DNA of 64,000 bases from Pseudoscleropodium purum (taxonomy: Eukaryota; Streptophyta; Bryopsida; Hypnales; Brachytheciaceae), in assembly GCA_963969395.1 (NCBI GenBank), contig OZ017805.1, forward strand, positions 1 to 64,000. Reading direction: 5' to 3'. The notes beneath the pieces are model-generated. The model was not told where the DNA came from, did not search any database, and was given only the letters and a program-made list of their open reading frames with translations. Below are positions 10,324 to 23,869 of this stretch, in pieces. The translations under genes and the position numbers were made by a program. Each line of letters opens with the position of its first letter. The stretch's first letter is position 1.

Positions 10324-13300
10324 AGGAAAAATGTTTCTTTTTCTGAACCAAGATTTCTATTACTTTCCAAGGAATCGAAACTTTTAAAGTACACCGAACG
10401 AATACATTCATTCCTAAACACCCATTTTGGATCATGGATGAAGAATTCACTTCATATGTTGATGAATTCTAAGAAGTCCAATTTTTCCCACATTATTTCC
10501 TGCACGTATTATTTGGACTAGAAGTGAACACGATTGTAGTGTATTTTGGAGGCAAGAACTGTATGAGTCATTTGATTTCGTGTACTAGTATGCCCAAAAA
10601 ATGATCCCCAAATTTTTAGTTGTACACATAACTTGAAATTGATGAAAAGTGTTTGGCTGCATTCGATTCTGTACAGTTAATTGAAATGAGGGATGAAAGT
10701 ATAACTCTTTCCAAAAGTAGTGTAAAAAAATAATGGAGCCATAAGAATCATGAAATAGATTTTGTCAAATAAGAGAGTGGATTGGGGTTTTTATGCATGG
10801 TGAGTCCTTCGACATCGTAATTGTTGGGATGAAGACAAACACCCGATATTCGTCATGTAAAAAAGAGAATTGTAAACAATTTTCGAATCGTTTGTAGGAT
10901 TCGAGTAGTTACTTTTTTCTTCAAACATTATGGATACCTAATTTGAGGATGATAGGGTCGTGCTTCATTTTCTCATGGGATTTTGTACATGTAGTGCGGT
11001 ATGAATTGTATAATTAGGACCCTGAACCCTTTTTTCTAAAGCTCCCTGACTTCTTGGGTTAACCCTTGAATTCAGGGGGAGTTTCGTGAAGCTCTATCCC
11101 AAACCATGGGCATCTGGGGGGGGGGGGAATTTGTGGAATGGACCCTAAACCTTCTTATCCAAGACCCTATAAATAATCCCTGAACACGCCAGAAATGAAC
11201 TTGACAAAGCTGATCATTTTCCGTGGTGTTGTATATGAAGAGCTGTACAATTGAGCCAATTTGGAACTCGTTGTTGAATACCTTGCCACTGGAATTTGAA
11301 GTGGATCAAGTGAGTATGCATTTATTAAATTGTTGTGTGGAACCCTATTTGGAAAATTAATTTTATTAGGTACATTGAGATCTTTGAGGACCATGTGTGT
11401 AGGGTCACGTTGCTGGTACTACCGAAGAGCCTTCGTTCTGGAGGGGTGCATGTGGCTTTGATCTCATGATTTTAGGACTCAAGTCACTAAACTTATTAAT
11501 TTTCAAAATCTTTGTGAACTAATCAATGTAAAATTTGTTTTTTTATCGTGGTGAATCATACCATGGCAAGAACACACAACCTGTTGGTGATCCACGAATA
11601 TTCAACGTGCTGAGACTATGTGTTTCCAACATGAACCCTATTTCTTCATGAAAAGTGGACGAACATTTTAGGCAAGAATTTGATGGACAATTTATGGACT
11701 CAACCCTCTCACGTTTTGATACATTACATCTCAAATTTGGAGACAGTGATGTATGAGGGGAGCTGAGCTTGATGCCTTTTGGATGTCACTACATCCTAGA
11801 CAACTCCATGTATATGCTGATAGTTTAGTATTTTTGGGTTTGACCCTAAACCTTGAAACATGTGGACCATTTCTGTTGAATGCTAGGAAGGTACCCTGAA
11901 CCACCAACCTAAACCCAATGAAATCCTACATGGGGCATTTTGGGTAGATGGTTTGAAACGGAATTGGATGATTTAACCCTAAAAAAGAATCGCCCCTGGA
12001 ATCGCATGTAATCCTCTGGTAAGGCTTTGCTTATTCTTCTTGTTCCTGGTGATTTCTGTTTCACCCAAAAAGGGTCAAGAAGTTGTTGTAAATGAAAATA
12101 CTAAAGCCAAGGCTTGGTCCTCTGATTCAATGGGATTTGTCTGCTTGTTTCGAAAGGAAATGAAACCCGCCTCTGACCTTACAAATGACCATGAATGACC
12201 AACGAATTGCTTGAATAAGAGGGAAAGCAGTGGAGGGTATGGAACCCCTTCAACCCAACTCGAACCGCCAGTCAAGCTGGGGCTTCCTAGTTTGCATGGC
12301 TGCTGTGAAAGTACATCCGGAGTGCTATTTGTACAGATTGTCATGGTGCCAGTTTAAGATATTACCAATTGGAAGTGGAGGTGGCTCAGGTTGGCTGTCC
12401 ATTTTGAATTGGATTATAGTTAGAATGAGCTTATTGGTTGGTATGATTTGTTGGAAAATCAGGGAATGCAGTGAGCTCCTAATCTGTTGCAACACTAACG
12501 ACTGCTCTGCATTCGGGATTATGGCATTCGGTTTAGTTTGGTGGCCCTGAACCTCCCCCTGCTGTAATGGTTCAAAGCCATTTCTCATCCATCGGTAGTT
12601 ATGAATGCAAGTGTCGGTGTTTGTCAGAGTGTCAGTAGATAAGGAACGAGGTAGCAAACTAATGCATAGTCAGCCCAACAACGGCCAGGGAGGGTTGACC
12701 CCTGTATTGCCCCTCCACAGGGTAATTTTCGAAATTGCCCCCCATTTTGTGTCGCTCCAATTTTGTACTTTGCTGTGGCCTTTGGATGATACAGTGTTTC
12801 TCAAACCCCAAATATGAATTCAACATTTGCAAATTTTTTCACATGTGGCAAATAAAAAATGTAAGGGTTTTCTACATGGGGCAATGGAGGGGCCAGTCCT
12901 CCCTGGCCATCTAACAGTCGGCTCCCTTGTAATGGGTTAGGGTTCAAACAAAAATTCCATGTAAATACAATCCTGAAAAATGGGGGAGAGCAATTGAAAT
13001 TTTAACCCCTAGAGGATCGAGGCCTTCTTTTCTGCCATAAAACACCAAAAAATGCCATTTCTATAGCAAAGAGTAAAAAAATAATTTAATTGTGTTTTTT
13101 CCACATCTAACCATTGGATCTTACACCTCACAAATATAAGAAAGTGGGGAAAATAATTCCAGAATTTTTAGCTGCACAAATTGCAAGATATTGGCGTTTA
13201 GAGTGGAAAAAACAAGTTTTTCAGCACGTTGCAGGACCGGATTTTTGGACTCTAAACATTTTCCGCTGAATATTTTGTACTATAAAGTTTTGTGCCCTAA

Positions 13301-16300
13301 ATCTCTGTAGTGGAGGATTGGGTTGGAAGTCTGGGAAAAAAAAAGAAATTCAAAAAAAACTTAATTTTCATTTTTAAAAGAATTGTTAAGTAGAAGTAGG
13401 TACGGGGTAGAAGGGAAATCTAAAATATTCATATATTTTGGATGGACCTGAAATGCACTAATCCCAATGGTGAGATTGTTCTAGCAAGTAAACCCTAAAC
13501 CATGTAAAATATAAAAATTGGAAAAATTGGAGAAATTGCATTCATAAATGAATCCTACAAGTTGTTTTTTCCAGAAGATGCTCACACTACCCAAATACAA
13601 AAATGTCCATGACTTTTTCATAACAAACACAAATGAAATGAATCAAAGCTTTTCCGACAGACAAAAATATAATCTACCAGGGAAAAAATAGTAACCTGGA
13701 GAAAAAATTCAAATGATTTCGAATTTCTTTTTGCTGCTCTTAAACTGCACCCCGTCCTCTTTTTCGAGCTTATTTGGTCATAACTATTGTTCTTGGGCAC
13801 TTATTGTGAAAAAAATTGTACTCTCATAACCCTTATCAGTTTTTCTATCTGCAAATAAAGTATCCTAAAATCATGACCAAAATTCAGCCTGTAGATACAC
13901 CCTGAACCCTAAATCCCATTTGTCCCCCGAAGGCACATTCAATGGTCCATTAGGGGTCCGGTTTTTGCCTGAACCCTATGAATTTGTTGCATGTTTTAAA
14001 CAAACGTCAACAAACGATGACAAAGTTCTGAGTGTGGCATAGCCAAACTCCAATATGAATGAGATGTGACTTTGCCTCATGCTAACTGGCTTGCTTGTCC
14101 TGTGACTATCGATGGGCAGTCGGTACAGACTATATCGGTTTAGGAAAGCACTGCATCCGTGACAAAATTAAATTTCAGTCCAACAACGTAACCACAAAGC
14201 AAGTTACTGCACGGTATGGTGGGGGCTAAGTATTTCCAAACTGCCTGTAGTGCCATTAATTTTTTTTCCCATAGTATAAGGAAGAATTGAAATTTGTCAT
14301 CTTGAATAATTGACACTCCATTCTTACTAAATCCCAATAGAGCATATCAAATTTCAATTTCATGAAAGCAAAATTCCATTTTTGATGAATTTTTGGAGTG
14401 GATTTTCATGATTTTATACAAAATATTATATTGAAAATAGTTGGAAAGGAATTTTTTAATTGGATTGTTTAGAGATATGTAGGGAACATCTATACACATG
14501 TCTTTCCTTCAACAAGTGTTTCCCAAAAAGTTTTACGATTCTTTTTGGAAAGAGTTGAATGTGAGGTGCCATTTGATCAAACTGTGTGAAATATATGTCT
14601 TTCTATTTTGATTACATTTTGCTATTCGACTCTCACCCTATAACTAATTTTGCATGTTTGAGCATGAGGGCCCAATTACCTTGCCAAAATCTAATCACCA
14701 TAAAAAGATATCTATTTTCCAAAATGAATTAGGACATTGTCATGCCAACATTGAAATCTCTGTAGAGGGAATTGTTTCAGGGTTTTTTTTGGAGATGCTT
14801 GTTGTGTGTATCGATGTTTCCTATGGAGTGATGCTTGCTATCAAACATAAGAAACAAATTAATTGTAAAAATTCACCCAAAATGGAGTTATGATTTTTAG
14901 AATTAGTAAAACTTGGTATACTTGATTGTGGTTGCATAAGAATTGAATTTTAATTATACGGGACGAAAAAATGCCAATTCTATCCTATATCTTGCATAAA
15001 TCTGTGAATGGCATAGTGGACAATTTGTAAATGTATTATCCACACTATGTATGTAGTGGGATGTCAAAACAGTACATGATGGCAATTGGGATCATTTAGT
15101 TGTCTTTATGCACTGTAGATTAGAAGTTGACAATTTTTGTTTTGTATAATCAACGTTCATATTTTACACAATTTCAAGAAACCACGATGCTCAATTTTTG
15201 GTGCATTTTTGAACCTATTTTTTAAATGGTTTTATATGCTAATCATTGAAAAGAATTGGCCATAATTTTTTTGAAGATTCATATGCTAAGGTATGATGAA
15301 AACATCCATGCACACAATCATCTTCCCTTCAAGAAGGATCTCTACAAGAAGTTTTACAATTCCATATATAGAGAATTCAATGATGGTATGGCATGCCTTA
15401 ACTCTGGGTAATAGATATTTCTTTCTCGTGATTAGATTTTTCTATTTACTACTCACACTATAAATAATTTTGTACATTTTTGTAGTGCATTCCCCAAATG
15501 GACCTTGTTTCCTAACTCTTTGATGCTCCGATGTACCCAAAATAGGTATGTTTTCGATAGACGATGAACCCGAAAGTAATTAAAAAGCAGAAAAATGAAA
15601 TTACAATAATTATTTATTTTGGCATAAAAGTAGTAAGGTAACTACTTCTAATGCACACCCTAAACTACATAGTTTAGATTCTTGCCTAAAATAAAATTTT
15701 GCTATTCATGGGAGACTATAGTTGGTGGCCGGAACCCTATTTCCACCCCTTTGAAAAATTCATGGTTTATTGATACAATGTCCACAAAATGTTGTGCTAA
15801 GAGAACCTAAGATTGAGTTTTGACTACCAACCCTCTAACCACACCAGAATTCCAATATCGTATTGGGAACTATGCTAAATTTCTTATTTGTACAATTTTA
15901 GGTGTAGTTATTTTATGACAAGCCAAATTGAACCTAAATTCAATTAATAGATGCAACTAATGGAATGCCATAATTATGTAGCAGATATCAACAACCCTTT
16001 GATCTAGGGCAAATGAATCCTATATAGTAAGGTCCAAATAATCTTATCAATTTTTGGGTCCTAATAGTTCAGGGTTGAGATTAGGAGAGTTTTGGGGAGC
16101 CCATGGACACTACCAAAATGAATGAAATTTCAAATTTCAAATTGTGTTGGAATCACACAAAAGTCTTCTTCATCACCATTACAAATTAAATGTATATATA
16201 TACACACAAAATTGAAAATCATATAAAGGGTTTGATGTTTTGTATATCCTATCTACCATCTAGTACATATTGCCACCATTTGTGAGAATTACTTGTATTT

Positions 16301-17342
16301 AATGATATATATTAGAAATCAGCCTTTACAATTACTTTAGAGATATTTGATCACATACCACTTAAATTACTTGTATGATTTCTTGCTTGTTCTTCATCCC
16401 ATTGCAAAAATCTTTGACCATCTTCCAAAGATTTTCCATAAAGTGGTAGATAATGTATAAAAGAAATTCAAATTATTGTGTGATTTGAAATTACTCTTTT
16501 TTCATTTATTATGAAGTTGAAGTGCGCTCTTGATTGCAATTCCAATACAATTTACAATTCCAAAATGGATTCATTTCTAAGCATCGGCTAGAGCTTCTTC
16601 AAGTTGTTGAACTTTGTGGTGAAACTTGGGGAACCCTTTGTAAGGGTTTATTGGACCTTATTGTACATATCTTCTACTCTATAATATACAACGAAATCAT
16701 GAAAATCTCTCGAAAATCTATTAATTTCACCCACCATAAAAATTACGATTGTTTTTATACATAGCATTTGGAGTCCAAAAAAGGAGCTTGTTGCTACCGA
16801 GTTCGATATTGCAACATTTGTGACCGGGTGTATTGGTATCTCTCTATGCATATATTCATAGCTCATGGACATACAATATATTCCATGCACATGCCGACTC
16901 CTCAAACTAGAGTATTAATTGCCTAGTTTGCCCCCTTCACGTCGATATCCTTAAATTGGTGGAATTCTAGTACTTTGGCATTGACTTGAAGTTGAACTTA
17001 CTCCTCTAAGGAGAAACAAGTTTGGGAATTTTTGGATTATATCCCTTTTTACCAAATCAAATGAAGAGAGTTTTGAAGCCATCCTACTGAACCCAAAAAT
17101 GATGTTTAGTTTGAGGGTACATTCGATATTACTTATTGTATTTGTTGGTTGACATTAGTGTTGGTGATATGAATGGTATTTTTGACATTTAGTGCAATGC
17201 TTGTCAACACTACTGAAAATTACAGTAGTAGACAAATAATGTTTCATAGAGTCTTGAACAGTCTTATTCTTGTAGCCTATCGAGTACTTCACCCAGAGCA
17301 GACTTCGGCATAGAAAGTAAAATATTCATTTCTGGATTTCAG
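10324..17342. other. AT-rich single-copy region, no gene recognised
   Basis: About 7 kb with no recognisable gene, RNA or mobile element. The stretch 12057-12190 is open on the plus strand for some 45 codons but matches no family I know, and the overlapping minus-strand frames are no better. There is a run of 12 G near 11116. Scattered CCCTAAA-like strings occur. Part of 13.6-13.8 kb loosely resembles 52.5-52.7 kb, suggesting an old dispersed repeat. Confidence 0.5.
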
Positions 17343-18476
17343 TGACACCGTTGTCGAAGCTGAGCTCCGAACCTTGTACATACCTCCAAATTTACCAGTT
17401 GATACTGCCCGGGAAAATTTTCGGAGATCCAAGAATCGGCTGCTTATTATGGTAAGCTCTATAGATCCTTCGTTACTCCAGTTTTCGCTCTCACCAGTAG
17501 TTCCATCTGTACGATGGTGAATCGAAGTTCTGTGTGCTTTGGGTTGTGTGTCTAACAGGCTACGTTTCTGATACAGAATGGCATGCGAAGAACTGCCACA
17601 TGCCACGTTACTAGGAATGTTTGACTTCGTTTCTAATTCTGATGAGCATGATTGACCATCATCGAAGTATTCCTGTCCAGGAGAGAGCCCTGTGGTTCTT
17701 TCTGGCTATTTTTGAGACGACAGTAGAAGTGCTTTGATACGAGATGTTTGCGTATGGGTTTAGGCTCTGTGGGGTACTTGTGATGTAAACTGGGGTTCAA
17801 CTCAACTATTACTGCAACAGTGGAGGCCCCTCGACGGGACCAGATCAGAGAATCTGAGTTGGGCTTGCACCGAGGCATTAAGGAGTCTCTGGAAACCGTA
17901 TGTTTTGATCCCAATCCTGAAGTTGTTGTTCTCAGTGGGAGCACTCGTGAAGCACTTGACGAGGTTTTCCCTTTGCTTCATGCATTTTCTTTGAGTGGCG
18001 GCAGATAGTAAGCTCATGGATGGTTGTTTAATTTGAGTACTTTTGGATTGCTTTGGTATCGCTTGCACATGTAACTGAGTGTGAGATTCCTTTTGGAAAA
18101 CACTACGAGGGTTTCGGGTGCAGCTTGAATGATCTCTCGGTGGTAGCTGTTGGAGTATTTTCTAATCAGAACTTCAAATTCATTGATATTAGGCCAAGGC
18201 CACGAGAGTTATGTGAATGTACAATTGCAGCTCTTCAATTTGTGACTCCAAATTTTAGGGTCTGTCGTACCTAGCAGCCTTAGATGATAGAGGATTCTTT
18301 ATCTCAAGTTAGTATAGTTTTCATGTGTTTCTGAAGACAAATGTAGCCTCACAGACTTGTCTACACTATTTTTTCTGGTGTCTATTGAGGACTGAATGTC
18401 ACTGGGCTGATATTTCTCCCCTTTTGCTTGCAGGTTTTTCCAAAGTATGACATTACCCTGAACCGCCGAGAATGGC
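17343..18476 (+). pseudogene. TPS1-like: Class I trehalose-6-phosphate synthase fragment (C-terminal phosphatase-like domain), broken
   Basis: Three exon remnants match the region of plant TPS1 proteins joining the glucosyltransferase domain to the TPP-like domain. Exon a (17343-17451) reads DTVVEAELRT, then RRSKNRLLIM, and ends at a good GTAAGC donor. Exon b (17793-17963) continues in phase with GFNSTIT, DQIRESELGL, VVVLSGSTREALDE. Exon c (from 18434, after TTGCTTGCAG) reads VFPKYDITL, then shifts frame by one extra base to TAENGMYL and a stop. In plant class I TPS the matching motifs are NRLLILGFNATLTEP, VVVLSGSSRSVLD and AENGMFL. Breaks: the acceptor before exon b reads CTG instead of CAG, exon c is frameshifted, the glucosyltransferase domain is missing upstream and the rest of the domain is replaced by a tandem array. 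An intact enzyme would make trehalose-6-phosphate from UDP-glucose and glucose-6-phosphate. Confidence 0.85.
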
Positions 18477-18489
18477 ATGTATTTGTGAG

Positions 18490-19195
18490 ACACCATAAGT
18501 TTCGAGTAATCAGGCTCCAGCACGCAATGTGCCGGCCTTTTCCTCGAATCAAAATCTGCGCAACTACTTTGCTGCGACTGCGCGATGCAGCCCGCATTTC
18601 GTCGACGCAATCACTGTGGGGCCAGAGGGACGCATAAGTTTCGAGTAATCAGACTCCAGCACGCAATGTGCCGGCCTTTTCCTCGAATTAAAATCTGCGC
18701 AACTACTTTGCTGCGACTGCGCGATGCAGCCCGCATTTCGCTGACAGAATCGCTGTGGGGCCAGAGGGACACATAAGTTTCGAGTAATCAGGCTCCAACA
18801 CACAATGTGCCGGCCTTTTCCTCGAATTAAAATCTGCGCAACTACTTTGCTGCGACTGCGCGATGCAGCCCGCATTTCGCTGACAGAATCGCTGTGGGGC
18901 CAGAGGGACGCATAAGTTTCTTCGAGTAATCAAACTCCAGCACGCAATGTGCCGGCCTTTTCCTCGAATTAAAATCTGCGCAACTACTTTGCTGCGACTG
19001 CGCGATGCAGCCCGCATTTCGTTGACAGAATCATTGTGGGGCCAGAGGGACGCATAAGTTTCGAGTAATCAGGCTCCAACACGCGATGTGCCGGCCTTTT
19101 CCTCGAATTAAAATCTGCACAACTACTTTGCTGCGACTGCGCAATGCAGCCCGCATTTCGCTGACAGTAATCACTGTGGGGCCAGAGGGACGCAC
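18490..19195 (+). repeat. Five-copy 139-bp tandem array
   Basis: The marker GCCGGCCTTTTCCTCG occurs at 18531, 18670, 18809, 18951 and 19090: periods of 139, 139, 142 and 139. The 142 comes from a TTC insertion. Units are over 90% alike and GC-rich, with GCCGGC and several CpG. The array starts within a few bases of the last recognisable TPS codon, so its first unit marks the breakpoint of that gene fragment. The 100-residue frames on both strands here follow from the repeat. Confidence 0.95.
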
Positions 19196-19254
19196 ACTAC
19201 AGAGAGTGTGAAGAGACCGAACAAAGCGGCGAGAACGCCCTTAAAAGCCTGCAC

Positions 19255-19425
19255 ACGGTTTAGGGTCCGCGGGGGACTGTGGGTTTACGGCGGGGAGGGA
19301 CTGCGGGTTTACGGCGGGGAGGGTTTAGGGTTTAGGGCGGGGAGGGGTTAGGGTTTAGGGCGGGCAGGGACTGAGGGTTTAGGGCGGGCAGGGATTGAGG
19401 GTTTAGGGCGGGCAGGGACTGTAGA
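19255..19425 (+). repeat. Telomere-like GC-rich minisatellite (TTTAGGG plus GGCGGG)
   Basis: Units of about 24 bases, GGGTTTAGGGCGGGCAGGGA and variants, combine a TTTAGGG telomere unit with a GGCGGG(G)AGGGA segment. The G-rich strand is the plus strand, opposite to the terminal telomere and to both interstitial tracts. Runs of G every few bases make quadruplex formation plausible on this strand. Confidence 0.85.
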
Positions 19426-19429
19426 AGAG

Positions 19430-19595
19430 AAATTCTACTTGCGTTCAGCAACCCCAACCTCAACATCAGCAACGTCATATGAACACAACAAGCTTCAAAC
19501 TCGACTTCAGCACAGACACAAAGGATCATGCATGACTGGCAATGTCTTCAAGTCCGTTCAATTACTTGTCTGATTTTATAGCTCCTTCTCGGCCT
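19430..19595 (+). repeat. 165-bp dispersed direct repeat, copy 1
   Basis: Nearly identical to 20722-20888, starting near GTTCAGCAACCCCAACC and ending near CCTTCTCGGCC. A few substitutions separate the copies. No coding sense is recognised; the shared minus-strand frame is a by-product. Confidence 0.85.
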
Positions 19596-22400
19596 CTTCT
19601 TGTAATATGCTTCTTGTTTACCCAAGCGCTCAAGACCTTGTACAAGCAATAAATAACCCTCTCAATGTCTTTTCACAAATTTCTAACACCAGCAATCACT
19701 ACCCTTTAGCAATATTCCTAGGATACCTTGTATAATCTGTTGTCCCACCACTGCAAAGGATCCGCAAAATACTCCTCCCAATCTTGCTCGATTGTCTGTA
19801 CTTCGCCTGGTTCAATTGTTAAATACTTCATACATGTCATTCAATTCTTCTCAGAGAAAAAAAGCAACCACTTCTGGCCATAAGAGCGGCCATCCTATAC
19901 ATACCCGAAGCATTGGTACTCACAGAGGGTTTTCTCCAGACTGACGACGATGAACACCTAATGGATCCGCTGCTCCTTCCTCCAGGGGAGGCTGAGACAA
20001 ATAATAAACATGGGTGTATATGCCATGGAGACTTCAAGAGTGGGACCACGCAGGCACCCTGGTCACACAAATCCCCGATAGTGAGTCAATAACCGCATTC
20101 AATTCGTAGCAGTTTCAGCATAAGGTACTCATCGGTACGAAGATTCAATGTTTTAACGTCCAACCAACCCAGTTCACGTCCTGTCAGTTCGGGGGAAGCG
20201 CACCACCGTATTAATCAAATATACTGCTGTCCTGAATGTATCGGACACATGTGTTTCTAACATGACCACGGTAGTTCAGTTCAGACAAGTCACAAGTCAT
20301 CCAACTACTTCCGTAGAACAGGTGTATGGCCAGAAGTCAACACTCACTCACCAGTGCACCAGCTCCAAGCACCAAATAGCTTCTCGTCTGCTGCCTATGA
20401 TGCGACAAAAAGTGTATTAATGCAGGCATTTTGTGGCTCAGTGTTTACAAACTTTTAACGGTTCCGCTTCAACAACAGAGTAACACCACAGACAGAAATC
20501 CAACTTCTCATCTAGAAAAAGCAAAGGACTGAATCTCCTCAAGTCTTTGGCCCCCTTTCAAGTGTAAGTACTCGATCAGTTGAAAAGAGCTCCTTGTCCA
20601 TATCCAGGCAATGTCTGAAACCTTGAGTAAAAGTTGAAAAAGTAGCATATAAGTAGCAATCTGCTCCCTCCAACTGAGTTCCTTCTCTTCCTCAAATTGC
20701 CAAACCTCCAGGCGAGAAGATAATTTCTACTTTCGTTCAGCAACCCCAACCTCAACATCAGCAACGTCATATGAACACAACAAGCTTCAAACTCGACTTC
20801 AGCACAGACACAAAGTATCATGCATGACTGGCAATGTCTTCAAGTCCGTTCAATTACTTGTCTAATTTTATAGCCCCTTCTCGGCCTTCGGTACCAATAA
20901 TTCCAATGCCTGCCGCTTCCAAAATTTGTTGACTAGAAGTTCAATTCAGTCCACGCACAAAAGTTCCACGTATGAATCCCTCTCTTGGAATCTTCCGCTC
21001 CCCGTTAACTGTAAACTGCTATTTTGAACCCCCTCCAAAATGGCTCAGCCCTCAGGGCCTGAGAGAAAAAAACACTCACTGTTTCCCTGCATCGACAACC
21101 ACCGACGTAAGTAGCCTTAATACTTAGCTTCAGTCAATGAAAAATTACGGCCTCCTACTCCCTTGCATCTGTGTCCGTTCCATTCTCCACACTGCTCAAT
21201 CATGAACTCTCAGGCCACCAAGCACGGAGGAAGAAACAACTGCAGCAGTTTGACATCAACGTGAACAACTTCAAATGACTTCAGCTTGAGAAGACTGGAC
21301 TGGAACGTAGTCAGCGGAATGCTCAAATGTGAAAGTATCAATCTCTAAGATTCGCTAATCCCGTAAACACTCTTCTGTAGCCAGCAAGAACGCTGCGACA
21401 GGTCCTGACACTTGGACAGATAAAATTCTGCTGACGATTGCATTGGATTGACTTCGATCTAGACTCAAAGTATCATGCAAGAATCACTCTCCTCGAGTTA
21501 TTCAGCCACCTTCCAATTCTGTCCGCGCTTCCCTGTCAATTGCTAAACCCTAATCAAGTAAACCTCCAAGCAGGAAGGGAACCCACAGCGCCCACAACTC
21601 TCAAAATATGCAAACAGCTTTAGAATTGAACTATGCTGCAGAGATAGGATCACATGCTGCAGTGAGGAATTATGCTCTGAAAATTCGGTTTACCTGGCAG
21701 TGGAGACTCAACGAGCGGACAGGTAAATTCTGGTGCAGCAAGACGACATGGCGAGACACCATATGCGTCAGCCTCACCAACCAACTCAAAGGCCCGATTT
21801 CTACAGTCGAGGATGAGCAGTGCAGTCGCACCCTGCAACGGTGTTTTAGGGTTTTGATGATCCTTGTCCAGCAGTACTCGGGCAAGATAGCTGTTGTTGA
21901 TGAAGGCAGATAGTTCGATTATTCGAATTCAAGGATCTCTTGAGGCCTTGAGTGACGACAGCAGAACTGGAAGTTCTAATATCCACGGTCCACGGAATCC
22001 TTTTCGCCCCTCAAAATGGTGTCAGACCCCAAGAAAATCATGGACCCCTGCTTACCCGAGAATCCCGGCGAAGGACATCCTCAAATATACTTAACCGCAT
22101 CCTAATTAAAGATTGAAACCGGTCACTTCAAATGGAACAAGAATTCACGACAACTGGAGACTAGGGCTTGAGCCTTCTTCCGTAGCACCACCAGCCAGGT
22201 TTGTTTTTTTCGTTTAGTGCGGGGTGCTGCTTTCTCGCCAAATTCCAAATATGGATGGGCCATGTGGGTTTTTCTGTACAAAATTTGTCGTCTTCTTCCA
22301 TAACTTGCTGGCTTCAGAGACAAAATTTTCCATTGAATTTGATGACAATTGTTTCTTGTGAATTTTCAGTGTCGAAGGAAGTGGCAACTAAGGATTCATA
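19596..22400. other. Less AT-rich region with no recognised gene
   Basis: Composition is closer to genic sequence here than in the flanks, but no family is recognised on either strand. The best candidate is a minus-strand stretch at 21650-21838 reading QGATALLILDCRNRAFELVGEADAYG, then CPLVESPLPG, followed by CCAG/GTAAAC, which could be an exon boundary. Whether this is a decayed gene cannot be decided by eye. Confidence 0.35.
20722..20888 (+). repeat. 165-bp dispersed direct repeat, copy 2
   Basis: Second copy of the segment at 19430-19595, about 1.3 kb downstream in the same orientation. Confidence 0.85.
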
Positions 22401-23869
22401 TTTGGTTTAGATTGGGCTGCTGAGTGTGCAATTTTGAATTGCTTTAGGGTACACTTTTTAAGGTCTTGCAAATTTTGTAAACATTTAAACAATTAAGTGC
22501 AAACATCCAACAAAGAGTCAAAAAGTAAGTTTCCTAAACATGCTCACCATCTCCAAGCTCTCCATCTAGCACAACATGACCTGCACCCTAAACTCAAGTA
22601 TTCCGATGCTTGATTTAGTGCAATGCTAGAAAGATGGACTAGAAGTGAACAAGTACAGAATATAAGCAATCCCATTTAGTACAAAGCATTGAAAGCAACT
22701 ATAAGCCATGGCAAACAAACAAAATGGCAATGATAAAGTCCCTTCAAGTTTCTTCACTCATCTCCCTTGAATTCAATCATGGTCCCTACAACCAATACAC
22801 TATATATTTTGATGCCTAAATTAGTAAGGGAATTAAAGGAATACAATGATACAGATAGTAATAGTAGCCAAAAATTCACCTAATGACGTCACACTCTCTC
22901 AAGGTGGATAGAAATTCCCCTAAAATAGAGAATCAATATCACACAACAAAGTGTCATTCTAGACTCACAATCACTCAATACAAGCTATGATTGAGAAGCC
23001 ACCACATGATAGAAAAACAACAATAAGCACATGGCAATTGAACGACCTCTACTCTCCATTAGTAGGAGGCCACAAATATGGCTATATATATAATATGAAT
23101 AATTGATAGTAACAAAGAAAAAAAGTTATGTTCTGTAAAAGATGTTTTGAAGTATCAACATACTCTAAATTTACGGCAAAATCTCAACTGGAATTTGAAA
23201 TCTATCACTAGCCAATTGGAATGAAAAACTTAACAAGTACCAATTACAAATACCAAGCAATCTTACACTACCTCGTGGATCTAGAGTAGGTGTCATGCAA
23301 TCATTGCATAATAATCTTGCTTAGTGGCTAGCACCTACTACTTAAAACAATCATTATATGAGAAATTTTTCAAAGTATAAACATTTTGACAATGCATGCC
23401 CATAACCACTCCAAGGTTCTGATCAAGCCTATCCTTTGGAAAAGACAATGTTGAGAAGGTGCATTCATCTTCTACACTAACCAACATATGAACCATGGCA
23501 ATTTGTTTTAGTTTGATGTACTCTCCAAAGCTTTTGCCAAGTGAGAAGTTTGCATCCAAACTCTCCACAATTTCATTAGGGGGTTCACCAACTAATGCAC
23601 AGGAGCATTTAGCGAAGGCACCTCCATAGCTGCGGATGCATTGGCAATCATTACAATTTTGAAAAGAGGCTACTTTGAGTCTAGGAAGAATTTATCAAAC
23701 ATAACACATACAAGAAATTTGCTCTCACTCTCCCTTATCCACTTGGGTTCTCCATAAAAATCTTTTATGATTTGAAGATGCTTTTGAAAGCTGGTGGCAC
23801 AATTCTCGTACAACCAATATTGCAAGTATATAATAAAGGCCATATTCATTAAAATGAGAGAAAGTGGAG
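22401..23869. other. AT-rich region, nothing recognised
   Basis: No gene, RNA or clear repeat is seen. A minus-strand frame at 23338-23568 starts MESLDANFSLGKSF and continues to VSVEDECTFSTLSF. It faintly resembles old transposase or retroelement sequence but cannot be assigned. Confidence 0.4.

Noticed and set aside
12057..12550. Open stretches on both strands near 12 kb
   Set aside because: About 45 to 110 codons, overlapping on opposite strands, with no recognisable family. Noted under the region entry only.
18382..19017. Frames of about 100 codons on both strands starting MRAASRSRSK or MQPAFRRR
   Set aside because: They are repeated once per 139-bp unit and reflect the array, not a gene.
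19837..20070. Minus-strand 77-codon frame
   Set aside because: No family match, no splice or start context, and no better than expected in less AT-rich sequence.
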